From contig NC_135356.1 of NCBI RefSeq assembly GCF_051622035.1, positions 12,944,079 through 13,008,078 of the forward strand: DNA of 64,000 bases, given 5' to 3'. How positions within the stretch are numbered: the first letter of the stretch is position 1; each line of letters begins with the position of its first letter. Origin of the DNA: Arctopsyche grandis (taxonomy: Eukaryota > Arthropoda > Insecta > Trichoptera > Hydropsychidae). The notes beneath the pieces were generated by a model that did not search any database, was not told the DNA's origin, and saw only the letters and a program-made list of their open reading frames with translations. The translations under genes and the position numbers were made by a program. Shown piece by piece: positions 44,801 to 48,960 of the stretch.

Positions 44801-46572
44801 CTTGCAATTTGAAGTCTGCATCACTCGTCGGTATTGTATCAAGCGTGGAAAGCATATGCACACATCGTAATTGCAATAATATAAAATAATTACTCGCCCA
44901 ATTTTTTATAATTGAATTTGTTTCAATCCGATACCAATTTGATGGCGATTTTTTTATCAGGTTTCCAGTATGAAGCGTTTGAAAGCGTTCGTGACGATGG
45001 CTGGCCCGGATGTCCTGTGCGTTGGTGCCAGTCAGGAAGCCCAGGAAGTCTTGAAGAGGATTGAACGGGAAGCTATATATTCTTATCAGACCTTAACCGT
45101 CCCCGAAGACGCCGCTGCTAATTGTCTCTATGTCAACGGAACACTCATACATAGAGCGATAGAAGAGATACCCGAATCATTCAAGGTATATTCACTGATG
45201 GAATTTGGCAGAGTTATTTGCAAGCGTAGTGTATTTACAAATGATAACTGATCATCTACTATATATATTGTATACATATATACATACAATATGGTAAACG
45301 ATCAATTTTCGTGTAATTTTTGACTAAAATTTCCAATTTCAGTTACAGCATAGCTCACTGATTTAAGTTGTTGTTTAACAGTTGAGGGGTTTGGGTTCAG
45401 ACGGAAATCAAAAATATTATTCGATTTTACGTAAAACCTTGATATAACGGAAAATTTAAAGCAATTCGTTAAAAATATCGTGTTATAGATTTAGTATTTT
45501 TTCACAATCGAAATTTTGTCGAGTATGTTGGGCTCAAAAGGTTTTTTTTTAATGCTAAGATTGAATTATTCAAATATTCGGATACAATCGTGTAAACAGC
45601 AAGTCTCTTATGCATAGTTAGAATCAAATATTTGGTTATCGAATTGGTTGGTTATCAAATATTCGAAATTGAATATCGAATAGTACATAGCTTTAAAGAT
45701 TTAAAAAATATTTTGGTTAAGTTTTAGATAGGCTAAGATATGATTAAAATTTTAAGAGAAGTTTAATCTGGTACATCGAATAGAATCAAATGTGCTGAAG
45801 ATTGAAATTAAAAAAATAAGTTCGTATAAAAAGTATTCGAATATACAGATTTGAGATCCCCAGTCCAGAACCCAGCTCATTTGAAGTCTACTATTTGCGC
45901 TTAATCTTATCTAAATCTTAACTTTATTTAAATGTCAGAAGCTGCCGCTCTTTTAATGCATGTTGGCCGATTGTATAACATACTTTATTGTATAATATAC
46001 ATCCCTTTTCCCTCCCTAGTCTCTTATATCGAGGTATTACTGTATGTCTATCTTTTTTCGATTTTCTTCTGTCAGTGTTTGCCGGTTTTATCTGATAATA
46101 ATTGTTGATACAAAAATTGGCACCGTCAAAAATCCTACCTATCCACTTTCCATTCTTTCCACTCCAGATGACAAATTAGAAACCACTGGGGATAAAAACA
46201 TTTTCCAAGACAACTTCACTACTTGGCAAATAGTACAAATATTCGACACGAAAAAGTCAGCTATGTTGGGAATCGAGTGTTTAAAAGTAAAGTAAAAAAA
46301 ATTGCTGGCGTATGTATGAATGTATTGCTTTGGCGTTGCTATTTTGAATGCGATTTAATCAATATGCATCTTTTAGCCGAACGTTTTTGCGCGAAAATAT
46401 TGTTGTGTTGATAATCGTGTGAAATGTTTTATATTTCTGTTTGCAGGTATTCTGCGAAAAGGTGGACTTTGCCCGACGGTCGATTTGTTTCTCGGAACTA
46501 TCCAAAATTTCAAACGGTCTCACGTCTTGCTGCTTACTTATCAAGCGTCCAAAATATTTCAAAAGTCTTTAA
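8778..46572 (+). CDS. DDAH: N(G),N(G)-dimethylarginine dimethylaminohydrolase homologue, five exons
   Basis: Exons 8778-9032, 36972-37074, 42414-42511, 44961-45185 and 46447-46572 splice in frame with GT-AG sites to 268 aa, close to the family's about 285. Family landmarks appear in order: [80 protein letters not shown] and the C-terminal [12 protein letters not shown] with the nucleophile-region Cys pair. DDAH is a cytosolic amidinotransferase-fold hydrolase that converts methylated arginines to citrulline and methylamines. Oddities: where characterised DDAHs have the catalytic His in an HLKS-type motif, this protein has RLKA; VED reads VEE; and the substrate-binding Arg after GLS is replaced (GLSQGSN). 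The enzyme may be altered or inactive towards dimethylarginine. Start: ATG at 8778, the only in-frame ATG near the conserved THALVARVP segment. Confidence 0.9.
9033..9930. other. Start of DDAH intron 1, no feature recognised
   Basis: Intron 1 runs 9033-36971 (about 27.9 kb). This first part is AT-rich unique-looking sequence. A GC-rich scrap near 9290-9340 (GGGTTGCGCAACTGCAGCAGGGCCCC) resembles a hAT-type fragment also seen near 14,570, but cannot be bounded. Confidence 0.4.
9960..10360 (-). pseudogene. Tc1-like transposase N-terminal fragment
   Basis: Minus-strand codons read [38 protein letters not shown], then, past a stop, [15 protein letters not shown]. This is a paired-like helix-turn-helix DNA-binding region of a Tc1-type transposase (recognition helix [12 protein letters not shown]). 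It resembles the N-terminus of the element at 39.5-41.1 kb, which has [13 protein letters not shown] at the equivalent place. No DDE catalytic domain and no terminal repeats were found, so only a fragment survives. Confidence 0.65.
10788..10834. repeat. Perfect 20-bp hairpin with 7-nt loop
   Basis: Left arm GAGAACTGAATCATCCAATT (10788-10807), loop ATGGACG, right arm its exact complement (10815-10834). No target duplication is evident. It could be a transposon relic or a foldable transcript segment in intron 1. Confidence 0.85.
10840..12050. other. DDAH intron 1, nothing recognised
   Basis: AT-rich sequence with short CATA-type runs. No open frame or terminal repeats worth calling. Confidence 0.4.
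12055..12140 (-). repeat. LINE-derived 3' fragment (copy 1)
   Basis: Carries CCATTGCTGGATGAAGGCCT and CCAACACGCTTCCGTTCGTC, shared with 14,160-14,285 and 38,090-38,277. Read on the minus strand the better copy gives [21 protein letters not shown], the kind of short C-terminal tail followed by ATG/GAT repeats seen at ends of insect LINE open frames. Confidence 0.5.
12446..12560 (-). mobile_element. Helitron-like 3' end (minus strand), second type
   Basis: On the minus strand the sequence runs through a small hairpin (GCACG...CGTG) to AACCCGGTTACTAGT. A hairpin just inside CTAG(T) is the Helitron 3' signature. The 5' end was not identified and no coding is seen. Confidence 0.35.
12570..13800. 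other. DDAH intron 1, simple repeats only
   Basis: CATA/TATG-type microsatellite runs near 13,340-13,370 and 13,490-13,525. No gene or bounded element recognised. Confidence 0.4.
13815..14100. repeat. Three diverged ~120-bp repeats
   Basis: The phrase GGGGTTACCAACCTTTTTTT, then tacaacaaa, recurs in weakened form near 13,818, 13,940 and 14,063 (GGGTAACTAGCGCTTTTTTA; GGGGTAACCAGCCTTTTCAT), each followed by an AT-rich stretch. This looks like an old tandem or a transposon with repeated subterminal parts. Confidence 0.6.
14160..14285 (-). pseudogene. LINE C-terminal tail fragment (copy 2)
   Basis: Minus-strand codons read [20 protein letters not shown], the best-preserved of three related fragments in this window. 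Only the last few dozen codons of a LINE second open frame are present, consistent with extreme 5' truncation. Confidence 0.5.
14565..14935. repeat. Possible MITE-like repeat with GGGCCCC ends
   Basis: GC-rich edges (CAGCACCGCCGAGAAGGGGG on the left; CCAGGGTCCGGGCTTCTTCA on the right) enclose an AT-rich centre. No target duplication could be confirmed, so the boundaries are rough. Confidence 0.3.
15167..17525 (-). mobile_element. Jockey-clade LINE, 5'-truncated, with 15-bp target duplication
   Basis: Flanked by GTATAATAATTCTAC on both sides (15152-15166 and 17526-17540). The poly(A) tail is a run of about 65 T on the plus strand (15171-15236). The element holds the end of the endonuclease, the reverse transcriptase and the C-terminal region, read on the minus strand. 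It is 2.36 kb and lacks the 5' end (no ORF1). An exact duplication and a long pure A tail point to a recent insertion. Confidence 0.95.
15365..17515 (-). pseudogene. Jockey LINE endonuclease/reverse transcriptase, one in-frame stop
   Basis: Translation opens in the last part of the APE-type endonuclease ([13 protein letters not shown]; the SDH motif is catalytic), continues through a linker ([20 protein letters not shown]), then the reverse transcriptase: [70 protein letters not shown], and FADDT with the catalytic Asp pair. The C-terminal part has [19 protein letters not shown], typical of the Jockey clade. The frame is uninterrupted except for a TAA near 15,827, in the position where a Lys of a KYLGL-type motif is expected. 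It encodes reverse transcription and target cleavage for self-copying but is dead because of truncation and the stop. Confidence 0.93.
17541..17786. other. DDAH intron 1, nothing recognised
   Basis: AT-rich sequence between the LINE and a long microsatellite. Confidence 0.4.
17787..17871. repeat. (TA)n microsatellite
   Basis: About 85 bp of uninterrupted AT dinucleotides. Confidence 0.95.
17890..17935. repeat. Perfect 15-bp hairpin with 16-nt loop
   Basis: Arms AGCTGGGCTCTCATG (17890-17904) and CATGAGAGCCCAGCT (17921-17935). Directly downstream the words GCTATGAGGTAGCT repeat twice. Likely the inner part of a foldback repeat. Confidence 0.8.
18407..19848. mobile_element. Non-autonomous hAT element with target duplication GCCTAGAC
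   Basis: Left end CAGCGTTTCCCAACTTTCC and right end GGTTGAGAAACGCTG are inverted. Both are flanked by GCCTAGAC (18399-18406 and 19849-19856), an exact 8-bp duplication. Subterminal stretches are also inverted (GCGTACCACTTGGTAGTAC versus GTACCACCAAGTGGTACGC). The 1442-bp interior has no convincing transposase; a Helitron-like end (19,507 onward) appears nested in it. Confidence 0.85.
19507..19790 (-). mobile_element. Helitron-like element, minus strand
   Basis: On the minus strand it ends GAGCGAAGCCGGGTAAAACA, then ACTAGT. A related copy at 32,307 shares the CCGGGTAAAAC(C/A)ACTAGT end and about 60 bp inside it. The short inverted GC-rich stem before CTAG is the Helitron 3' signature. No coding. 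Confidence 0.4.
19857..20887. other. DDAH intron 1, nothing recognised
   Basis: AT-rich sequence with CATA-type runs; no bounded element or open frame. Confidence 0.4.
20888..21099. repeat. GGGCGAAATCACAC-type MITE, copy 1
   Basis: Shares with 28,819-29,099 the words GTGGCACGTGGTTTTTTTT, AAACATGCGAAAAAAATG, CTTGCTTGACAGTGATCGAT, CATATTTGAAGAAATGTAG and CATGCACACGATGTGCCGTT. The left end (GGCGAATGTG) is degraded; the right end is TTTTTTCGCCC. Confidence 0.75.
21100..22560. repeat. AT-rich intron sequence including a (TTA)n tract at 21,225-21,345
   Basis: The tract is built from TTATTATTATTAAATTATA units. The rest is AT-rich intron with no recognisable gene; a 66-88 codon open frame near 21,809-22,080 lacks any domain and spans CATA repeats. 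Confidence 0.5.
22566..22665 (-). repeat. LINE 3' tail, GGCCAGGAAGGCGCATTGGG type
   Basis: On the minus strand: GGCCAGGAAGGCGCATTGGG, then a short inverted copy (CCTTCCTGG), then (A/T)-rich poly(A). The same tail ends the LINE fragment at 38,860-39,275 and the LINE inside the lipase pseudogene (50,215-51,107), so one LINE family supplied all three. The inverted CCAGGAAGGC/GCCTTCCTGG words can form a hairpin just before the A tail. Confidence 0.75.
22740..23037 (-). repeat. tRNA-derived SINE, copy a
   Basis: On the minus strand it starts GCCAGCAGCGTGGCTCGG and carries a polymerase III B-box-like GAGTTCGATCCC. The body contains GATCGTTTCCTATCAGAGTT and TGCCAATTTTCTCTGATT, then CCTACCCACTATGTCACC. 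It lies next to the LINE tail at 22,566, which suggests the SINE may use that LINE's 3' end. Confidence 0.75.
23285..23625 (+). repeat. tRNA-derived SINE, copy b, interrupted
   Basis: GGTTCTATCCCTGGCCTTGT, then TGCTGGCCAGACCTTGGATA, matches the other SINE copies up to about 23,336. A foreign A/T-tailed piece of about 150 bp follows, and the SINE resumes at GTGACTCCAAGGTCGATCGT near 23,488. The neighbouring tail at 23,750-23,770 ends in (TAAA)n, another retroposon end. Confidence 0.65.
23630..24770. other. DDAH intron 1, simple repeats only
   Basis: Three tandem copies of a 23-bp unit (ATATTTTACATATTTCATATT...) lie at about 23,930-23,985. A 72-codon open frame at 24,094-24,312 shows no domain. 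Nothing else recognised. Confidence 0.5.
24770..25085. repeat. Repeat related to the GGCTGTGGAGTC element
   Basis: Shares long stretches with 41,130-41,700: CCTAATTTATTGAATT, AAATTATTAAATTTCAATTT, AGTTGACGCATACC and GGTTGATTTTTTACGACTCC. The element is 5'-incomplete here, as only the right half is present. Confidence 0.7.
25090..26120. other. DDAH intron 1, nothing recognised
   Basis: AT-rich with one (GT)n run at about 25,820-25,838 and a C-run at 25,681. No domain in the short open frames. Confidence 0.4.
26140..26946 (+). mobile_element. Helitron-like element, interrupted by a SINE
   Basis: The left part has CTGTCTGTCTGTCTCGTATG, GGCTCCTAAACTACTCAATC and CAATGAAACTTTCAGGATTT, also found inverted at 35,921-36,285. 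It ends GGCATTGCAACGCATGCC (a hairpin) then GGGTTCAGCTAGT. No Rep/helicase coding, so non-autonomous. Confidence 0.55.
26432..26620 (+). repeat. tRNA-derived SINE, copy c
   Basis: Starts CCAGCAGCGTGGTCTAGTGG (A-box-like), followed by B-box-like GGGTTCGATTCC and the shared body TCGTTTCTTATCAGAATTTG. It sits inside the Helitron-like element. It is not a functional tRNA: no anticodon stem can be closed. Confidence 0.75.
27090..27159. repeat. hAT-like MITE relative, end fragment
   Basis: CAATAGTGAACCATTTTTTG to CCCCGCCATTTA closely matches 27,608-27,658 (CAATAGTGAACCCATTTTTTG to GTCCCTTA). Both are followed by the 8-mer GTCATGA(C/T). So this is the right end of another member of the chain; its left end was not found. 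Confidence 0.5.
27168..27658. mobile_element. hAT-like MITE, member 1 of the GTCATGAC chain
   Basis: Bounded by GTCATGAC (27,160-27,167) and GTCATGAT (27,659-27,666). The edges carry weakly inverted GGTGGC words. A second MITE (27,268-27,443) is nested inside with its own target duplication. No coding. Confidence 0.5.
27268..27443 (+). mobile_element. hAT-like MITE, nested copy, target duplication GTAATGTA
   Basis: Starts TAGAGGTAGGACCGGAAGCG and ends CCGCCCTTTA. It is flanked by GTAATGTA at 27,260-27,267 and 27,444-27,451. It is a longer, diverged relative of the 133-bp copies and shares the GGTTCG(C/G) centre. Confidence 0.8.
27667..27810. mobile_element. hAT-like MITE, member 2 of the GTCATGAC chain
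   Basis: Starts TAAAGGCCGGATCCACAGCG and ends TTCGCAGTCTA, between GTCATGAT (27,659-27,666) and GTCATGAC (27,811-27,818). It contains a direct duplication of TATTGTTCAATTGTTGTAAA. Confidence 0.55.
27819..27951 (+). mobile_element. 133-bp hAT-like MITE, target duplication GTCATGAC
   Basis: Starts TAGAGGTAGGACCGGAAGCT and ends GGTCCGGGCTTTA. It is flanked by GTCATGAC on both sides (27,811-27,818; 27,952-27,959). The interior is close to a palindrome around AAAGGTTCGGCAAACCTT. It is exactly the same length as the copies at 30,552 and 52,858. Confidence 0.9.
27965..28815. other. DDAH intron 1, A/T-rich
   Basis: A retroposon-like end (ATTTATTTATTTACAGGTAA near 28,040) suggests an old minus-strand LINE/SINE tail extending to about 28,300. 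Nothing else recognised. Confidence 0.35.
28819..29099. repeat. GGGCGAAATCACAC-type MITE, copy 2
   Basis: Left end GGCGAAAACACACAGCAATG, right end CCTTGTGTGATTTCGCC, roughly inverted. It shares the internal core with 20,888-21,099 and, in inverse orientation, with 35,553-35,812. Confidence 0.8.
29100..29640. other. DDAH intron 1, pyrimidine-rich stretch
   Basis: A TTTTCTTTTTTCT-type tract lies at about 29,205-29,290. No gene recognised. Confidence 0.4.
29640..29995. repeat. Three diverged copies of an old repeat
   Basis: The frame ATTAGAC(A/C)CAAGATTGGTTT, then GGAGC(T/C)CG, then CTCATACAA recurs near 29,669, 29,823 and 29,929 at uneven spacing. It resembles decayed tandem units; no coding. 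Confidence 0.55.
30552..30684 (+). mobile_element. 133-bp hAT-like MITE, target duplication GTAATTAG
   Basis: Starts TAGAGGTAGGATAGCCAAGG and ends GGGTCCGGGCTTTA. It is flanked by GTAATTAG (30,544-30,551; 30,685-30,692). Nearly identical to the copy at 52,858-52,990. Confidence 0.93.
30700..32080. other. DDAH intron 1, nothing firmly recognised
   Basis: Contains repeat-like scraps (CCGGGCAACGCCGGCC near 30,720; CCGGAAGTGG near 31,202). A 69-96 codon open-frame region at 31,319-31,910 has no domain I recognise. An imperfect inverted repeat around GACCGACAGG / GTCTGTCGC lies at 31,680-31,790. Confidence 0.35.
32083..32178. repeat. LINE 3' tail followed by a truncated 133-bp-type MITE
   Basis: CCAGGAAGGCCTTATAGG (LINE tail, minus orientation) is joined at 32,131 to TAGAGTACGGATAGCCAAGG, the left end of the MITE family, which breaks off after about 48 bp. 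Confidence 0.55.
32187..32278 (-). repeat. tRNA-derived SINE, copy d (head only)
   Basis: On the minus strand GCCAGCAGCATAGCTCGG then GGGTTCGATCCCATGAGC matches the tRNA-like head of copy a. The body is missing. Confidence 0.7.
32307..32620 (-). mobile_element. Helitron-like element, minus strand (related to 19,507)
   Basis: Shares the CCGGGTAAAACCACTAGT end and the adjacent AATATAAACCGCATAAACAT/ATGG words with 19,507-19,620. Left boundary on the coding-free side is uncertain. Confidence 0.4.
32680..34700. other. DDAH intron 1, relics and an unassigned open frame
   Basis: 32,840-32,965 is a relic of the GGGCGAAATCACAC family (CATTTCTTCAAATATGGGGT). 33,628-33,837 is a 69-codon open frame ([20 protein letters not shown]) without a recognised family. 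A 12-G run lies at 33,297. An inverted repeat lies at 34,403-34,444 (listed separately). Confidence 0.35.
34403..34444. repeat. Perfect 19-bp hairpin with 4-nt loop
   Basis: TTCACAAGCCATTTAAAAA, loop AAGC, and the exact complement ending CTTGTGAA. Likely the core of a small palindromic repeat. Confidence 0.8.
34706..34880. mobile_element. 175-bp PIF/Harbinger-like MITE with TAA target duplication
   Basis: Inverted ends GGGCCGGGCCGCACCG...CGGTGCGGCCCGGCCC are perfect over 16 bp. TAA lies on both sides (34,703-34,705; 34,881-34,883). Three-base TWA duplications and G-rich ends are features of PIF/Harbinger. The interior also pairs loosely (GCGCGACTAGTCAGCC against the left subterminal part). 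Confidence 0.8.
35553..35812. mobile_element. 260-bp MITE with GGGCGAAATCACACAG ends, copy 3
   Basis: Left end GGGCGAAATCACACAGGGAA and right end TTCCTGTGTGATTTCGCCC are inverted. The flanks are TGA and TAA, compatible with a degraded 3-bp duplication (Harbinger-like). It holds, inverted, the same core as 20,888 and 28,819. Relics lie at 35,440-35,540 and 36,285-36,640. Confidence 0.8.
35921..36285 (-). mobile_element. Helitron-like element, minus strand (related to 26,140-26,946)
   Basis: On the minus strand it runs from a CTGTCTGTCTGTCTCGAATAGG region to GGCATTGCAACGCATGCC, then GGGTTCAGCTTGT. The hairpin plus C-T-x-G-T tail matches the plus-strand copy; GCATTGCAACGCAATAA is duplicated internally. 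Confidence 0.55.
36285..36660. repeat. Relics of the GGGCGAAATCACAC family, twice in tandem
   Basis: TTTGACA(C/G)TGATCGATAGCG, then CATATTTGAAGAAATGT (or CACATTTGAAGAAATGTTT) occurs twice (36,290-36,345 and 36,478-36,530), each followed by AATCGTACGAATT/GATCGTACGAATTGACAATG. Confidence 0.55.
36972..37074 (+). CDS. DDAH: DDAH exon 2
   Basis: Acceptor TTTCAG|GCTGAT, donor ACAG|GTATTA, phase 0 to 1. Encodes [18 protein letters not shown] and [14 protein letters not shown]. The GGD motif with its substrate-contacting Asp is intact. Confidence 0.9.
37807..37993. mobile_element. 187-bp MITE with ~70-bp inverted ends
   Basis: Left GATTATTCCGCAAAAAGCGA and, inverted, right GATTATTCCGCAAAAATCGT. The similarity continues through TCGCGCACGTCACTAAAATC to the word CCACGGAA/TCACGGAA. 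A clear target duplication was not found; the insertion is in DDAH intron 2. Confidence 0.75.
38090..38277 (-). repeat. LINE C-terminal fragment (copy 3)
   Basis: CCATCCGCTGCTGGATGAAA and CCAACACGCTTCTATTCGCC match 12,055 and 14,160. The repeat appears to resume beyond the palindrome (TTCGAGCACTTTCATCCATC near 38,665), so the palindrome at 38,278 inserted into it. Confidence 0.5.
38278..38656. mobile_element. 379-bp near-complete palindrome (foldback MITE)
   Basis: From GTGACGAGCCAGAATGTT to AACATTCTGGCTCGTCAC the two halves are inverted almost throughout: GCAGGATTACAACAGGAACAGG-type words, AAGTGATTATGTACCG and AAAGATCTTAAGTCGAAAGA each occur in both halves. The unpaired centre is about 40 bp around TATTCTGCGCGCGCAC. 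The left arm has an extra short insert (ACTCACGTACATAATC). Confidence 0.9.
38700..39275 (+). pseudogene. LINE C-terminal coding end and 3' tail
   Basis: A 77-codon frame (38,860-39,093) reads [20 protein letters not shown], then [14 protein letters not shown] and stops. This resembles the last part of the C-terminal domain of CR1/Jockey-like LINE second frames, where a line of the type 'R(T/C)..(F/Y)Y..PL.R.I.L.N' precedes the stop. A (TG)n stretch and the GCCAGGAAGGCGCATTGAG tail follow, ending in an A-rich run. 5'-truncated and degraded upstream. Confidence 0.65.
39456..41071 (-). mobile_element. Tc1-like element, 1616 bp, TA target site
   Basis: Ends CAGCAGCAGTCACATAAAAC and (inverted) CACCGGCAGTCACATAAAAC share GCAGTCACATAAAACGGAAC plus GCTT. 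TA flanks both sides (39,454-39,455; 41,072-41,073). Size, target and coding content fit the Tc1/mariner superfamily. Confidence 0.92.
39767..40883 (-). pseudogene. Tc1-like transposase with a putative 84-bp intron, inactivated
   Basis: Minus-strand product. N-terminal helix-turn-helix pair ([35 protein letters not shown]), then the DDE domain: the first Asp in [13 protein letters not shown], the second in [15 protein letters not shown], and the third acidic residue in [11 protein letters not shown]. The two upstream parts are joined by a frameshift in an A run near 40,510. Between HRAKL and the [13 protein letters not shown] continuation lies GT...AG sequence (40,033-40,116) that splices in frame. 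After that, a TGA replaces the expected Trp before PGNSPDLNP, and a TAA lies near the C-terminus. Catalyses cut-and-paste transposition in relatives; dead here. Confidence 0.88.
41732..42413. other. End of DDAH intron 2, nothing recognised
   Basis: AT-rich sequence; open frames near 41,908-42,389 overlap on both strands without recognisable domains. Confidence 0.4.
42414..42511 (+). CDS. DDAH: DDAH exon 3
   Basis: Acceptor TTTCAG|GAAAAG, donor ATCAAG|GTAATG, phase 1 to 0. Encodes [20 protein letters not shown] and [13 protein letters not shown]. The position after GLS where vertebrate DDAH has Lys-Arg reads Gln-Gly. Confidence 0.92.
42512..44336. other. DDAH intron 3, nothing recognised
   Basis: AT-rich intron sequence without bounded repeats or open frames of note. 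Confidence 0.4.
44338..44625 (+). repeat. tRNA-derived SINE, copy e
   Basis: Starts GCCAGCAGCAAAGCTTGGTG and has B-box-like GGGTTCGATCATG. The body includes GACTTGGATATTTGTGACTC, CAAGTCGATCGTTTCTTACC and TACCCACTATATCACC. The most complete plus-strand copy. Confidence 0.75.
44658..44738 (+). repeat. Coding-like repeat [18 protein letters not shown], copy 1
   Basis: Reads [20 protein letters not shown] and five more codons to a TAA. A second copy at 47,646-47,729 keeps the same frame and nearly the same stop. Source family unknown. Confidence 0.5.
44961..45185 (+). CDS. DDAH: DDAH exon 4
   Basis: Acceptor TATCAG|GTTTCC, donor TTCAAG|GTATAT, phase 0 on both sides, 75 codons. Encodes [20 protein letters not shown], then [20 protein letters not shown] and [14 protein letters not shown]. 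The His of the family's HLKS motif aligns with Arg in KRLKA. Confidence 0.93.
45186..46446. other. DDAH intron 4, nothing recognised
   Basis: AT-rich intron; an open frame at 46,044-46,295 has no domain I recognise. Confidence 0.4.
46447..46572 (+). CDS. DDAH: DDAH exon 5 (C-terminal, stop TAA)
   Basis: Acceptor TTGCAG|GTATTC. Encodes [40 protein letters not shown] and a final Leu before TAA. The SCC pair matches the CC that contains the nucleophilic Cys in characterised DDAHs. The tail after LIKR is longer than in the vertebrate enzymes by a few residues. Confidence 0.92.
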   Translation, partial: VFCEKVDFARRSICFSELSKISNGLTSCCLLIKRPKYFKSL

Positions 46573-48960
46573 AGACGACAAGACAGTCTGAGATTCGAAA
46601 TCGCCAACACAAACTAGTTGTAAAACGACAATCTCACACAATGCACAATAAAAACGCTCACGCGCAAAAAAAAAAAAAATATTCAAATCAAACAACTCAA
46701 TCAATCTATAATTGTAATGATAATCTAAGCAAAAAGCATAGATGCACGCAATCAAGAGCGAATGCATATTTTAAATATTTATAAATGTTTGCATGTTCGA
46801 TTGTACTATACATATTGTTTTCCTTTTGTCGATGTTACTAATTTTAAGTTATAACTATTATAATAATATGCGGATTATGTTTTCCGCGACTGTGTTTCTT
46901 TAATTTTATTTTTCTTTTCGCACGAATGTGCATGAAGGTATACATATACATCATGTAAATGTAATATAGCGCAAAATAAAAAAAATTTTTGGATTCGATC
47001 AGATTTGAATCATTCGAATTCGAAGTCGGATGTTTCGATTCGTGAGATATTGTGATTTATATATATTTTTTTAAAAATTAACCATATCTGGATATCATTT
47101 AGAACGGTGTTTACCGAACTCTTTTTTCTTACGGAACACTTAATCGCTGTATTGGCGTATTTGATTCTGCAAAATTTTCTGTATGCACAAAATACCTACA
47201 TACATATATATGTACATATTGCAATAACATGTTGACTCACATACCTTTGAAAATAAATTTTGCTTTTATGATAAACGTATGTACATACATTGTAAAATAG
47301 GATATAAATACTGGTTCATGTTATATTTTAGTATGTACATCGTTTAAGTGTGTTAAAATATTGATTATAATATACGGGAAGGTTTTGGCGTTTTAGTATA
47401 GGCTCTTCTCACGGAACGAATGGTCAAAATTAACTCAACTTGGATTTGAGGGCCGTAGGTTAATCGGTAAGTACAAACTCTGTTCATCAGAAGTGTTAAG
47501 ATTTCTAACGCTTGACCCAATCACTGGTTTTTTTTTTTGGATAAGGTATGAACATAGGTTTGAAAAAATAGTCTGACCTAATGGAATAGGCTAAATCTGG
47601 TCTGAACAGATTGAAGTTACGGTGATCCCAATATATTTTCATTTAGTCGCTCAGGAGCAATCTGATGACGGTATCTTAGGAAAATATAAAATTGGGTCCA
47701 TCGGCTATACCACCTTTCTCAAGTATTAAATGAAATAAAATATTGATGATTTCACAAATTTAAAAAGCTATTTCGTTAAAATATATAATTAAAAATCATC
47801 AAATGATGCATACAGCGGATTTTACAGAATTAATCATATCTTTCTTTTTTTAAAACACTTCATAATCTTATTTAAAGTTTTAATTATAAAAAAATGCGCC
47901 ACAAGAGAAATATATCACGCTTTCAATTTGTCTAATGAAGAAATCCGATCTTGAATTGTATCGATGACATTGTAGGATTGTGAAGATTACAAATTTTGTA
48001 ATCCTTGTGGAAATGTTGATTTAAATGTAGATTCGCAAAACTTTGGTGAAATTTACAATTCACGATGATTATTCTGTGCTTACTTTCGTCGGATATAATT
48101 CGAGATTGTTACATTTTGATTCCTTATCGTTGTCGGTGTTCCGCAGAACATTTGTAGTTTTGGCAAACACTGTCTTAATCGTTTTAAATGTTTAGCAATA
48201 CGTGTTTTAGACAATCATTATATATGTCAGTAGTGCATGTTATCGTCAATAATTCCCATTATCCATTAAAGCCCTAAGTGTTGAATACTATTGTAGTGTT
48301 GTACGAATGCGTTTTCATGTATCAATGTTATATTTTTATTAAAATTTGATTCCAATGATTAGTGTAATGATTAATAGTACACTTTTATTTTATATTTTAT
48401 TTCAAAACTATTTTTTGCAGCTTGCCTTTTATTTGTTATAAGGTAATTAAATTTCACATTGCATTACATTGTTATTATTACTGTTTTACGAGTATAAAGT
48501 TGCATTTAAGTATGTTGTTTTGCAATCCCATAATCAATTTTGACGCTACCATATTAATGTTAGCAAAAGTAATAGTTCGTAGTTATTTTTTTCTATCACA
48601 TAAAATGCTGATTGTACAACCAATATAATATAATATATAATATATAATAATATACATGTGTGTCTGTGGAAAATTGTGAAGATTGAGATATTTAAAGTAA
48701 AAAGTAAGCAATGTGCGTTTATACATACATAGATATTATTATAATTCTAATCAATGAATTGTTATTACGGTGATGTTTTATTAAAAAAGTAAAAAGAAAA
48801 AACGTTTAAAAGGAAGTTGTTGAATTACCAAAGGATATAATGTTAAAATTTTATTTAGAAGTTGTTGGATTTCGTGAGAAACCATTAAGTCGGCATGTCA
48901 TTCGCATTTCCAGCATGATTCACATTTGTATACTGTCTTCTTCACAAACGTTCAGCTTGT
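46573..48960. other. DDAH 3' UTR and intergenic sequence
   Basis: Several AATAAA hexamers follow (for example near 46,976), so the polyadenylation site is ambiguous. The rest is AT-rich with no gene recognised apart from the short repeat at 47,646-47,729. Confidence 0.45.
47646..47729 (+). repeat. Coding-like repeat [18 protein letters not shown], copy 2
   Basis: Same frame as copy 1 at 44,658 with conservative differences (PDN versus SDD), ending FLKY then TAA. Confidence 0.5.
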
